Below, piece after piece: positions 32,879-41,078 of a stretch of 64,000 nucleotides of DNA. This DNA comes from Butyrivibrio sp. Its GTDB lineage: Bacteria; Bacillota; Clostridia; Lachnospirales; Lachnospiraceae. Positions within the stretch are counted from its first letter, which is position 1; each line of letters begins with the position of its first letter. The notes under the pieces are model-generated. The model searched no databases. It had not been told where the DNA came from and worked only from the letters and a program-made list of their open reading frames with translations. The position numbers were made by a program, and so were the translations under genes. The stretch spans positions 248,001 through 312,000 of the forward strand of contig SVGB01000001.1 in assembly GCA_015056565.1 (NCBI GenBank). The letters are read 5' to 3'.

Positions 32879-35050
32879 TTACAGTTGCTGCCTTTCTACT
32901 AATTCGCTAAAATATCCCTTCTTGGCTATAAGGGCATCGTAAGTGCCTTCTTCAACTATCTTACCGCCGTCCATTACAAGGATTCTGTCGCAGTTTTTGA
33001 TAGTTGAGAGTCTGTGGGCAATAACGATCCTTGTGCACTTAAGGCCGTCAAGGGCTTCAGAGATCTGCCTCTGGGTTATATTATCAAGAGCACTGGTGGC
33101 TTCATCAAATATCAGGATCTTGGGCTTGCTTGCAACAGCCCTTGCAATGAGGATTCTCTGCTTCTGACCGCCGGAAATTCCGCCCTGACCTTCAGCAATA
33201 ATGGTGTGCATTCCCATTGGCATTGCCCTTATGTCGTCAGCGATACCTGCCAGCTCTGCAGCTTCCCAGGCCTCATCCGGAGTAAGCTTTTCAGAGGCGA
33301 TCGCAATGTTGTGGAATATGTCTCCGTAAAAGAGCTTTCCATCCTGGATAACTGAACCGATCTTGCGGCGAAGCGACTTAAGATCGATCCTCTCAAGGTC
33401 TTTTCCATCATAGAAAACTGCACCCTTTTCAGGCTTCTCAAAACCAAGAAGGAGCCTTACCAAAGTGGATTTGCCACATCCTGTCTTACCTACAATGGCG
33501 ACGTACTCGCCGGACTTTATTTTAACAGAAAAGTTCTCAAGAATATAGGGTGTCTGCTCGTTGTACCTGAAGTAGACGCCGTTCATTTCAATACCGCCAC
33601 TTATCCTGGTTGCGATATCCTTCCTCAAGGTCTTTTCAGGCTCTGCCTTAAGGATGGGTTCTGCCATATCAAGAACCGGCTTGATCTTGGCAACTGAAAG
33701 CGAAGCCATGGAAAGAGCTGAGAATGCCGCAAACATGGTTGCATAAGCGATGTTAAAAGCAAAGTACTCAGAGGTGGAAACGCCTGAGCTGATCGCCATT
33801 CCGTAGAGCACTACTGTTCCTATAAGAGAGATGGCAGTGTTGATAACTCCGCTTATCTTAAGGAAGAACGGAGGATTGTACTGGAGGGCTGCCCCTTCAG
33901 CATACTGATTTGCCCACTTTGCAAAGATTCTTTTCTCCGCTCCTGCAAGCTTGATCTTCTGAATGCCGCCTATTATGGCAAAGGTAAGGCCACTCTCTTT
34001 GGCAAGGAGCTCCATGCGTCTTTTGGAGATCCCAACCTGCATCAGTACCGATATGGTTGAAAACAGCACCGTAAGAAGCATGATGATAAGAGACGGAACT
34101 ACCAGCTTTGGCGCAAACCCAAAGATCTGGATTATATACACCAGCGAAAACAGGGACGAAAATCCCAGTGAGAAAAAGTCCTCTATAATGATCTCGCAGA
34201 TCTCATTGACGCTGCTGGACCTGCTGGAGAGTTCACCGGCTGAAAACTTCCGAAAGAACGGAGCTGGCAGAGTAAGTATTCTCTGCATTACAGCCTGCTC
34301 AACAGGTATTGTAACCTTCCACTTGATCCTTGCAATGACTGCATTATTAACAGCATCAAAGGCACTGGTAAAGAAGATCGTCACTATAATTGTGACAACA
34401 AGGGCCCAGAAAAGCCCGTAGTCCTTGGTGTCAAGGACTGTGCCAGTCAGGATCTGTGACGCATATGGAAGTATCATTGTCACCAGCACAAGTGCCAGGG
34501 AAAGAAACGCAACTGACAGGTAGTCCGTAACAGCAAGGCGCCTTTTCATAAAGCCAATAAGATCCGGAATCCCCAGCGGCTTAAGAGGAAGGGGCTCATA
34601 GAACGCCACTGCATCTTCCTTAAAGAGCTGAGCCTGTTTTTTTCCAACCCTGGTCTTTTTCCCGGTATCAGGGTCATAGTAGTAATACTTGCCAAACCCC
34701 TGCGGGAAAAGAGCTATAGGCATATTGTCCTCTTCAAAGAAGCAGATGATAGGTCCAAAGCAGTCAGTAAACCACTTGCCCTCAAGCTTGATATTGGCCT
34801 TCATCATACCAACGCTGTTTGCCGCATACTCAATCTGATCCAGAGGCTCAGAAATGCTGTGTGGCACCTCTACCCTTGGGTAATTGTAGTAGTAAAAGAC
34901 TTCGTCTATGGCATTTTTGATGTTGGTCTTTAAGTCTTTTCTCTTAACAGGCTCTCCCAGGACCCTATGAGCAATATTGTCATAGGAATCCCTGAAAAGC
35001 TCGTCGTCCATTCTTTTTCTTTGTCTTATTTGTTCGTCAAACCAGCCCAA
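32879..35050 (-). CDS. NHLP-family bacteriocin export ABC transporter (no peptidase)
   Basis: 723 residues. The first 165 residues are the non-peptidase N-terminal domain of this exporter class (PRVEVPHSISEPLDQ, PIALFPQGFGKYYYYDPDTG). Membrane helices follow (about 180-450), then an ATPase with Walker A GKTGCGKST, signature ISGGQKQRI, Walker B ILIFDEATSA and H-loop IVIAHRLST. This matches the second subunit of NHLP leader-peptide exporters, which works with the C39-peptidase subunit encoded 23 bp upstream. The ABC activity is certain; the peptide cargo is not encoded nearby. Confidence 0.92.
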   Translation of the reverse strand: MGWFDEQIRQRKRMDDELFRDSYDNIAHRVLGEPVKRKDLKTNIKNAIDEVFYYYNYPRVEVPHSISEPLDQIEYAANSVGMMKANIKLEGKWFTDCFGPIICFFEEDNMPIALFPQGFGKYYYYDPDTGKKTRVGKKQAQLFKEDAVAFYEPLPLKPLGIPDLIGFMKRRLAVTDYLSVAFLSLALVLVTMILPYASQILTGTVLDTKDYGLFWALVVTIIVTIFFTSAFDAVNNAVIARIKWKVTIPVEQAVMQRILTLPAPFFRKFSAGELSSRSSSVNEICEIIIEDFFSLGFSSLFSLVYIIQIFGFAPKLVVPSLIIMLLTVLFSTISVLMQVGISKRRMELLAKESGLTFAIIGGIQKIKLAGAEKRIFAKWANQYAEGAALQYNPPFFLKISGVINTAISLIGTVVLYGMAISSGVSTSEYFAFNIAYATMFAAFSALSMASLSVAKIKPVLDMAEPILKAEPEKTLRKDIATRISGGIEMNGVYFRYNEQTPYILENFSVKIKSGEYVAIVGKTGCGKSTLVRLLLGFEKPEKGAVFYDGKDLERIDLKSLRRKIGSVIQDGKLFYGDIFHNIAIASEKLTPDEAWEAAELAGIADDIRAMPMGMHTIIAEGQGGISGGQKQRILIARAVASKPKILIFDEATSALDNITQRQISEALDGLKCTRIVIAHRLSTIKNCDRILVMDGGKIVEEGTYDALIAKKGYFSELVERQQL

Positions 35051-35073
35051 TTGTAAACTCCTAAGTATAGTAG

Positions 35074-37236
35074 TCAGTCATTTGTTACCAGTGCACTGTA
35101 ATATCCGCCCCGCTCAAGGAGCTGTTCGTGGGTTCCTCTCTCCACGATCTGTCCCTTGTCAAGAACAATGATCTCATCGCTGTCTCTTATGGTTGAGAGC
35201 CTGTGAGCGATGATGATAAGAGTGATTCCTCTGTCCTTGATGGCCTTTACAACTTCGTACTCTGTCTTGGCATCAAGAGCACTGGTAGCCTCATCCAGAA
35301 TGATGATAGAAGGATCCATCGCAAGGACTCTTGCTATCTCAAGTCGCTGTCTTTGGCCGCCAGATAGGTCTTTTCCACCTTCAGATAATCTGTACTGATA
35401 GCCTGAAGGCTTGGAGATGATGTCGTCGTGGATCTGGGCATCTCTTGCCGCCAGTATCATTTCAAAGTCCTCGATGGACTCATCCCACATCTTGATATTG
35501 TTCTCTATTGTATCCTCAAAGAGGATGATATCCTGGTCAACAACTGCAACTGAACCAGTGAAGGTACTTCTGTCAATCTCGGAAATGCTCTTTCCATCAA
35601 AGAGGATCTCTCCGCTCCAGGGCTTATAAAGTCCGGAGATGAGCTTACTCATTGTAGATTTTCCACATCCACTTCCGCCTACTATGGCGACTCTTTTGCC
35701 AGTTGTCAGATTCATGGAGAAGTCCTTGATAAATGGCTCATCAAGGATCGAATAGCCGAAGGTGACATTCTTTACTTCCACATTTCCGGAGAGTTTCTTG
35801 AACTCGTGGCTGTCGTCATCCTCTCTGTCGGCGTACTCATCAGTCGGATACTCCATTACATCCTCAACTCGCTCCATCTCGGTGCGCATCTCAAGAAGCG
35901 TCTGCCCTGCGTTAGTCAGTGTTGCTGCAGGTTCCATGAAGGATGTGAGGATTCCCTGGAAGGCTGTGATCATACCGACGGTGAAGTGTCCATTCATTGC
36001 AAGGAACACGCCGGCGAAGGTGATACCGTAGTTGGCAAGCTTGGTGATCATGTTTGGCAAAGCGCCCAGGTAGGTGTTTTCCCTCATGAACTGGACTTCT
36101 TTTTCATCAACCCTTGCTTTTAGCTCAACCCAGTTTTCATAAAAGCCGTTCTCAGCGCCGCTAGCCTTGATAGTCTCTATCATGCTGATTCCTGAAAGAG
36201 TGGTGGTCTGAAGCTTACCGCTGTCTATCAAAAGGCCTCGGGAAATATTTATCCTGTGGTCGGAAATTATCTTGGACAAAATAAGGTTTATGAGAACTGT
36301 GGTTACACCAAGGACCGTAAGCGGAATTGAATACCTGATAAGAACCACCAGGTAAAACAGCATCATTGCTGTATTCAGGCACAGAGGTGCAAAGGTGTTA
36401 ACGATGGCGCTGGCGATCTCCTCATTGGTGGTCTGTCTCATCATAAGATCACCAGACATTCTCTGGGAAAAGAACTCCATAGGAAGCCTTAGTACTTTCC
36501 ACATAAATGAAGTACTACCGTTGATAGCCAGTTTTCCGTCAATTCGAAGTGAATGGACTGCAGATATCCAGGACACAATGATCTGGACAAGTGCAAGGAT
36601 ACCTAAAAGGATCAGGAAAGGCTGTGCGCTTTCGCTGGCCTTTTTCGTAAGAAGATTATCCATAAAGTACTCAGACATAAATGGATTAACCACACTAAAT
36701 ACATATGAAAAGATTGTCATGGCTACAGTGAAGATAACTGCAGTCCTGGCATCCTTAAGTCTCTTTCCGGCAAACTCAAATACACTCTTTCTCTTGCCAC
36801 CCTGCTGAAATTCTTCAGTGGTGTCAAACATCAGAGCAATCCCGGTAAAGCCCTTGGCAAAGTCCTCTATTGGCATTGCCACGTTGCCCCTTGAAGGGTC
36901 ATTGACATAGGCCTTATTGCCCTTAAATCCGCACAGTACAATAAAGTGATTATAGTCCCAGTGGATTATGCAGGGAAACATGCCCTTTTCCCTCAGGGCA
37001 TCCAGTTCAAGCCTGTATCCATTTGCTGTAAGGCCATACTTTCTTGCTGCCTTTAAGATATTCCTGGCATTGGAGCCATCTCTTGAAACGCCGCAATCAA
37101 GCCTCATCTGCTCAAGGGCAACCCACCTTCCATAATAAGCAAGGATCATGGAAAGGCATGCAGCCCCGCACTCCAAGGCCTCCATCTGCATCACTACCGG
37201 CACTTTAGCAACACCATTAGAAACCACTTTATTCAT
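35074..37236 (-). CDS. NHLP-family ABC exporter with C39 leader peptidase
   Basis: 720 residues. The N-terminal C39 peptidase is intact: QMEALECGAACLSMI with catalytic Cys23, His97 in NHFIVLCGF and Asp113 in VNDPSRG. Six membrane helices occupy about 165-440. The ATPase has GGSGCGKST, signature LSGGQRQRL, IIILDEATSA and IIIAHRLST. Such transporters cut double-glycine leaders while exporting bacteriocin-like peptides; the NHLP class handles nitrile-hydratase- or Nif11-type leaders. First gene of the operon, with a promoter at 37274-37303. AGGGGA lies rather far (about 11 bases) from the ATG. Confidence 0.94.
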   Translation of the reverse strand: MNKVVSNGVAKVPVVMQMEALECGAACLSMILAYYGRWVALEQMRLDCGVSRDGSNARNILKAARKYGLTANGYRLELDALREKGMFPCIIHWDYNHFIVLCGFKGNKAYVNDPSRGNVAMPIEDFAKGFTGIALMFDTTEEFQQGGKRKSVFEFAGKRLKDARTAVIFTVAMTIFSYVFSVVNPFMSEYFMDNLLTKKASESAQPFLILLGILALVQIIVSWISAVHSLRIDGKLAINGSTSFMWKVLRLPMEFFSQRMSGDLMMRQTTNEEIASAIVNTFAPLCLNTAMMLFYLVVLIRYSIPLTVLGVTTVLINLILSKIISDHRINISRGLLIDSGKLQTTTLSGISMIETIKASGAENGFYENWVELKARVDEKEVQFMRENTYLGALPNMITKLANYGITFAGVFLAMNGHFTVGMITAFQGILTSFMEPAATLTNAGQTLLEMRTEMERVEDVMEYPTDEYADREDDDSHEFKKLSGNVEVKNVTFGYSILDEPFIKDFSMNLTTGKRVAIVGGSGCGKSTMSKLISGLYKPWSGEILFDGKSISEIDRSTFTGSVAVVDQDIILFEDTIENNIKMWDESIEDFEMILAARDAQIHDDIISKPSGYQYRLSEGGKDLSGGQRQRLEIARVLAMDPSIIILDEATSALDAKTEYEVVKAIKDRGITLIIIAHRLSTIRDSDEIIVLDKGQIVERGTHEQLLERGGYYSALVTND

Positions 37237-37273
37237 ATGATCAATAGTCCCCTGTTTTCATGACTTTTATTCA

Positions 37274-37303
37274 ATTATACATTAAATGTTAACGCAATAG
37301 CAA
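37274..37303 (-). promoter_or_regulatory. Promoter of the NHLP exporter operon
   Basis: TTGCTA (37298-37303, minus strand), 18 bp, TATAAT (37274-37279). The leader would be about 30 nt. It is back to back with the focA promoter. Confidence 0.6.
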
Positions 37304-37313
37304 AAACTATATC

Positions 37314-37342
37314 TTGTGTTTTGAAATAGTATGGGATACTAT
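37314..37342 (+). promoter_or_regulatory. focA promoter with inverted repeat over the -10
   Basis: TTGTGT (37314-37319), 17 bp, TACTAT (37337-37342). ATAGTAT-ggg-ATACTAT (37326-37342) is a perfect inverted repeat covering the spacer end and the -10, a likely operator. The binding protein is not evident. Confidence 0.55.
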
Positions 37343-37387
37343 ATTATGTATATGGGCTATGATTTATTATCAGGAGGGGGTATAGGT

Positions 37388-38170
37388 ATGAAATCACCAG
37401 CACAGATCGCAGCAGCCTATGAAACGGCAGGTACAGCCAAAACCAGGCTTTCTTTTGGCAAGACTTTTATTCTTGGGATCATGGCAGGAGCCTTTATTGC
37501 TCTTGGAGGCCTTGGAAGCCAGATAGCTTCTGTCTGTGCGCCTGATCCGTCCACTGGAAGGCTCATTAGCTCCATAGTTTTTCCCATCGGACTTTTCATG
37601 GTGATCATTGGCGGCGCTGAGCTTTTTACAGGGAACTGCCTCATCATTGTTCCTGTTCTGTCAGGAAAGGCTACCATAAAAGGAATGGCTCGCAATCTTG
37701 GCATCGTCTACCTTGGAAATATGGTGGGCGGGATCATCATCGCCCTTCTTGCCAACTTCTCCCACACCTACGCCTTTGCAGATGGAAAACTTGCCCAGGC
37801 AGTGGTAGCCACCGCAGCCGCCAAGTCAAACATCTCCTTTATGGATGGCCTTTTAAAGGGAATCCTGTGCAATATCCTTGTGTGCATGGCTGTCTGGTGC
37901 TCCTTCGCAGCTGAAGAAGCCGCCGGCAAGGTTCTGACCCTGTGGTTTCCTGTAATGCTCTTTATCATCGGCGGATTTGAACACTGCGTTGCCAACATGT
38001 ATTTCATCCCTGCAGGCATGATAGCTTCTTCTGTTTATGGCATTTCAGCGCAAGGCCTTTCAGTCTTCGGATTTCTTGTGACCAACCTCATTCCTGTAAC
38101 TATAGGCAATATAATAGGCGGCAGCCTGTGTGTCGGCGCCACCTATTTCGCAGCATATCTGAAGGACTAA
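37388..38170 (+). CDS. Formate/nitrite transporter (FocA/NirC family)
   Basis: 260 residues with six membrane helices. Family features: KSPAQIAAAYETAGTAKTRL at the start, GAFIALGGLGSQIA, GAELFTGNCLII (the conserved GAELFTGN segment) and NILVCMAVWCS; GGFEHCVANMYFIPAGM carries the central His of the pore. I start at the ATG at 37388 because CAGGAGGGGGTATAGGT precedes it; a longer frame from 37331 is inside the promoter region. Formate export during fermentation is the probable role, though nitrite or hydrosulfide cannot be excluded. It ends directly at the large hairpin. Confidence 0.94.
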   Translation: MKSPAQIAAAYETAGTAKTRLSFGKTFILGIMAGAFIALGGLGSQIASVCAPDPSTGRLISSIVFPIGLFMVIIGGAELFTGNCLIIVPVLSGKATIKGMARNLGIVYLGNMVGGIIIALLANFSHTYAFADGKLAQAVVATAAAKSNISFMDGLLKGILCNILVCMAVWCSFAAEEAAGKVLTLWFPVMLFIIGGFEHCVANMYFIPAGMIASSVYGISAQGLSVFGFLVTNLIPVTIGNIIGGSLCVGATYFAAYLKD

Positions 38171-38315
38171 ACAAGCCACGGGGACGGTTCTGTTGCTGGC
38201 AGGGGTGGACCATGGGGACGGGGTTAGTGGATCATTGGGATGACTCCCAATGATCCACTAACCCCGTCCCCATGGTCCACCCCTGCCAGCAACAGAACCG
38301 CCCCCCGTGGCTTGT
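38171..38315. repeat. 145-bp near-perfect inverted repeat between convergent stop codons
   Basis: Arms of about 70 bp (38171-38240 and 38245-38315) with a TGAC loop pair over their whole length, with one substitution and one extra C near the outer end. The left arm begins one base after the focA stop and the right arm ends two bases before the GH13 stop; a T-rich run follows on the plus side, so it can act as a bidirectional terminator. It contains CACGGGGACGGTTCT, also present in the 72-bp palindrome at 56702-56773, so this is a dispersed palindrome family resembling REP elements. Confidence 0.9.
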
Positions 38316-38317
38316 TT

Positions 38318-39973
38318 TTATTTTATCTCATAGCTATAGTCTGAGAAGTCGGCCCTTAGCGTAGCTTCGTGGCCGTCTTTTTTCCATGTGAAAGTCATAA
38401 CACTTCCTTCAGATGAAATGTTAAGTTCACTATCAAACCCAAAGGCCGGATTGGTGTTTCTGAATCTCAGGAGCTCAAGCTGCTTTTTAACAACATCTTT
38501 TTTAAGGGCCTCCATTATCTGCTCTTTGGAAAGATTGGTCCTGTTGATCTCCTTGTGTCCGCCTGCACCAGCTCTTTTCACTGCCTCGTGATCATTCTTC
38601 CCGGCGAAAAGGTCAAGGTACCAGACCTGAGGCTTACCTGGCATGAACATCTGGATTGCCCTTGCAAAGAGCATCTTCCTGTCATCATCCCCAAGAGCAC
38701 TGTAATATGTTGCATTTACCTGATAGTACATGTTCTTGGCACCGTGAAGGTCCTTTACAAAACCGCCTCTGCCGACAATGGTGTCTATCATGCCCTTAAT
38801 GTCTTCCTCTTTGAGGATTCCCTTGAGGTCAAGAAGCGGAATACCGTCGTGGCAGCCCAGCATGTTTACTACTCTTATCTTCTTTTCCTGGATCTCCATA
38901 GCCCAGTCTTTCAGCACCTGTCCATTTTTATTTTCAATGGCATAGATAAGAAGTCCTGGCAGGAAGAAGTCGTAGGTCATGTAGCCTTTTTCGGCCACAG
39001 TCTCATAGATCTTTTCATTATAGCTTGCATGGATCTCAGGAAGGAGTGATACCCCATACTCATCAGCAAGCTTCTTAACCTTTTCAAGAACATCCCAGGT
39101 ATCAGGTTCATTAAGGAAATTCTTTTTTCCTGGCTCCTTGGGAGCATAGGCAAAGGCATCCAGTCTTACGATCTTGGCTCCATAGCCAGAAAGAGTCTTA
39201 AGAGTGTTCCTGTAATGTTCCCACACAAGATCAGATTTAATGTTAAGATCCATCTGTCCAAGGTAGCGCCTCTTTGACTCCAAAAGCTCCACTACCTGAT
39301 CCTTGTACTTTTCAAATCTTCCAAATTCAATCTCGGAAGGCTTTTTCCCCTCATCAAGCCCCGCACGCACGATCTCAGATAGTCTCTGGGCAGCCAGATA
39401 CTGAATCTCCATATTTTCCATCAGATCCTGGGCATCAAACCTTGGATACTGAACTTCCTGATAAAAAGTGTTCCAGTAAGGAACGTCCCTGCCATCTGGC
39501 ATCCTCACCATAAGGATTGGAAGCCCCGGCTTTCTAAAGAACATGTCCTTTATATATTTCTGCTCCGGCTCAATGTAACCATCAGGATTCATCTTTCCAT
39601 AACCTTCCCAGAACTTGTTCCAGTTTATAAAGAAATCCTTGTACTTGGAATTCTCACCATTTTTCAAAAGATCCTGGAACTGGGGAGAAAGAACTGATGC
39701 ATGATTTAAGATAAAATCAAGCTTTAAGTCGATCCCAAGCTCTGACAGTTTGTCTATATCCTCTTTATCTGCCATTTCTTCATTGATGTTGTAGTCAATT
39801 ACCGAAAATCCTCTGTCCAGATCAGTATTAAAGATACTTGGAAGAATATAAAAAGACTGAAACACATCCTTAAACTCATTCAAAGACAGCACGCTTACTA
39901 TATCAGAGAGCCTTCCTCCGCAGCTGTCAGGATAAGCATTGAGCATAGGACCGTTGTCTACAAATTTACTCAT
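38318..39973 (-). CDS. GH13 sucrose-phosphorylase-family enzyme
   Basis: 551 residues, cytosolic. The GH13 catalytic set is visible: KIVRLDAFAYAPKEPG with the nucleophile Asp, SLLPEIHASY with the acid/base Glu, and NMLGCHDGIPLLDLKG with the third Asp. The order and wording match subfamily 18, which includes sucrose phosphorylase and glucosylglycerate phosphorylase, so the reaction is phosphorolysis of an alpha-glucoside to glucose-1-phosphate. Which aglycone is used is not shown. A P-loop kinase gene lies 15 bp upstream and a LacI regulator and sugar importer are next to it, so this is the catabolic core of an uptake locus. Confidence 0.9.
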   Translation of the reverse strand: MSKFVDNGPMLNAYPDSCGGRLSDIVSVLSLNEFKDVFQSFYILPSIFNTDLDRGFSVIDYNINEEMADKEDIDKLSELGIDLKLDFILNHASVLSPQFQDLLKNGENSKYKDFFINWNKFWEGYGKMNPDGYIEPEQKYIKDMFFRKPGLPILMVRMPDGRDVPYWNTFYQEVQYPRFDAQDLMENMEIQYLAAQRLSEIVRAGLDEGKKPSEIEFGRFEKYKDQVVELLESKRRYLGQMDLNIKSDLVWEHYRNTLKTLSGYGAKIVRLDAFAYAPKEPGKKNFLNEPDTWDVLEKVKKLADEYGVSLLPEIHASYNEKIYETVAEKGYMTYDFFLPGLLIYAIENKNGQVLKDWAMEIQEKKIRVVNMLGCHDGIPLLDLKGILKEEDIKGMIDTIVGRGGFVKDLHGAKNMYYQVNATYYSALGDDDRKMLFARAIQMFMPGKPQVWYLDLFAGKNDHEAVKRAGAGGHKEINRTNLSKEQIMEALKKDVVKKQLELLRFRNTNPAFGFDSELNISSEGSVMTFTWKKDGHEATLRADFSDYSYEIK

Positions 39974-39988
39974 CTTAAGACCTCCGTT

Positions 39989-40963
39989 TTAGCCCATGAG
40001 TTTCTGAAACTGTTCAAATGTTAAAATTTCACCAGATTTTGAAATGATGATCTTAGCCTTGTGAGCCTGATCCACCAGTTTTTTCTGTTCAAGCTCAAGC
40101 ACCAGCATCGTAAATGGGCTATCGAGCTTACCATCGCGGTTTCTGGATCTTCTGTGCTCTAAAGTCTCCTCTGGAGTACTATTTAAAAGAACTGGAATAT
40201 CTACCTGACTCATATAGTCACTATTGCCATGGGTCCACTCAACTATAAGGACCTGCTTGTCACTCATGTCTACCTGGTCGTACCAAAGGGAAGCTTCATC
40301 CCTTCCCATCCTCTTAAGATAGAGCTTGTCAGCTCCGTCCTTGAAAGCTTTCATGATCTGATCTACTTCTTCAAAGTTTGTTTCCTTTGGAGTTCCAAGA
40401 TAATCATTAAGTCCATCTTTGCCTGCTTCAAAATAACTTCTGAACCATGTGTCAGTCTCAAGATGTGCCTTATTTGCGTCATCTTCAGCCTTCTGAAGCT
40501 CTCTTATCTTATCTGCATTTTCAGGATTCATGACACCTGCGTCAACCATACCTCTTATTCCACATACCCTGAATGTATGAAGTCTTTCAGCATCATTGTA
40601 CATTGGAATCCTGTGTGGATAGTTGTCGCCAGACATGGTATAGCTGCCTATTCCAGCAGTCTGAAGCATATATGACAGAAGTGACGCAATTTCAGATTTT
40701 CCTACACCTGATCCGCCGCAAACTGCTACTACAGCCCTGTTATAAGGATTAGCTGACATTTTTTCCACAAGTTCTTTTACTAATAAAGGAAAGATCGTCT
40801 TAGCCTTTGAAATGTGAACCTCTTCGATCTCCACCTTATCCCCTGGCATATCGCCGTGAGGAATGTCCTTGGGGATCACTATGTTCTGAATACTCTCAGG
40901 AGCTTTTTTAAGCTTATCGAGCACTCCATCCAAAACAGTGATTTTGTTATATTTTGTATTCAT
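39989..40963 (-). CDS. P-loop kinase (uridine kinase/PRK-like fold) paired with GH13 phosphorylase
   Basis: 324 residues, cytosolic. Walker A VCGGSGVGKSE, with a later IVEWTHGNSDY that may serve as Walker B, and a basic lid HRRSRNRDGK. An HRIPMYNDAERLHTF segment between them is likely to bind substrate. The fold fits uridine-kinase/phosphoribulokinase-like kinases, which include P-loop glycerate kinases. Its place beside a GH13 phosphorylase suggests it phosphorylates the aglycone released by phosphorolysis. AGAGGAGAAAT sets the ATG at 40963. Specific substrate unknown. Confidence 0.8.
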   Translation of the reverse strand: MNTKYNKITVLDGVLDKLKKAPESIQNIVIPKDIPHGDMPGDKVEIEEVHISKAKTIFPLLVKELVEKMSANPYNRAVVAVCGGSGVGKSEIASLLSYMLQTAGIGSYTMSGDNYPHRIPMYNDAERLHTFRVCGIRGMVDAGVMNPENADKIRELQKAEDDANKAHLETDTWFRSYFEAGKDGLNDYLGTPKETNFEEVDQIMKAFKDGADKLYLKRMGRDEASLWYDQVDMSDKQVLIVEWTHGNSDYMSQVDIPVLLNSTPEETLEHRRSRNRDGKLDSPFTMLVLELEQKKLVDQAHKAKIIISKSGEILTFEQFQKLMG

Positions 40964-40984
40964 ATTTCTCCTCTTACATAAGTT

Positions 40985-41052
40985 TTGACAAAAAGATAAC
41001 CGCCGTGTTATTTTTGTGAACAAACCATACACTAACTTTTTTTCTTTGTCAA
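40985..41052. promoter_or_regulatory. Overlapping, face-to-face promoters of lacI-type and kinase genes
   Basis: Plus strand: TTGACA (40985-40990), 17 bp, TTATTT (41008-41013), for the LacI gene. Minus strand: TTGACA (41047-41052), 17 bp, TATGGT (41024-41029), for the kinase-GH13 unit. The two -35 elements sit in inverted copies of TTTTGACAAA. The promoters point toward each other and their start sites nearly coincide, so each transcript crosses the other's promoter. Confidence 0.65.
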
Positions 41053-41078
41053 AACCCAAGGAAAAAGAACGGAAAAAC

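Noticed and set aside
37237-37387. Search for a leader peptide gene before the C39 exporter
   Set aside because: The 151-bp gap is filled by two promoters and the focA ribosome site; no short frame with a double-glycine motif.
38555-39049. 164-codon plus-strand frame within the GH13 gene
   Set aside because: Antisense; the GH13 catalytic motifs are on the minus strand.
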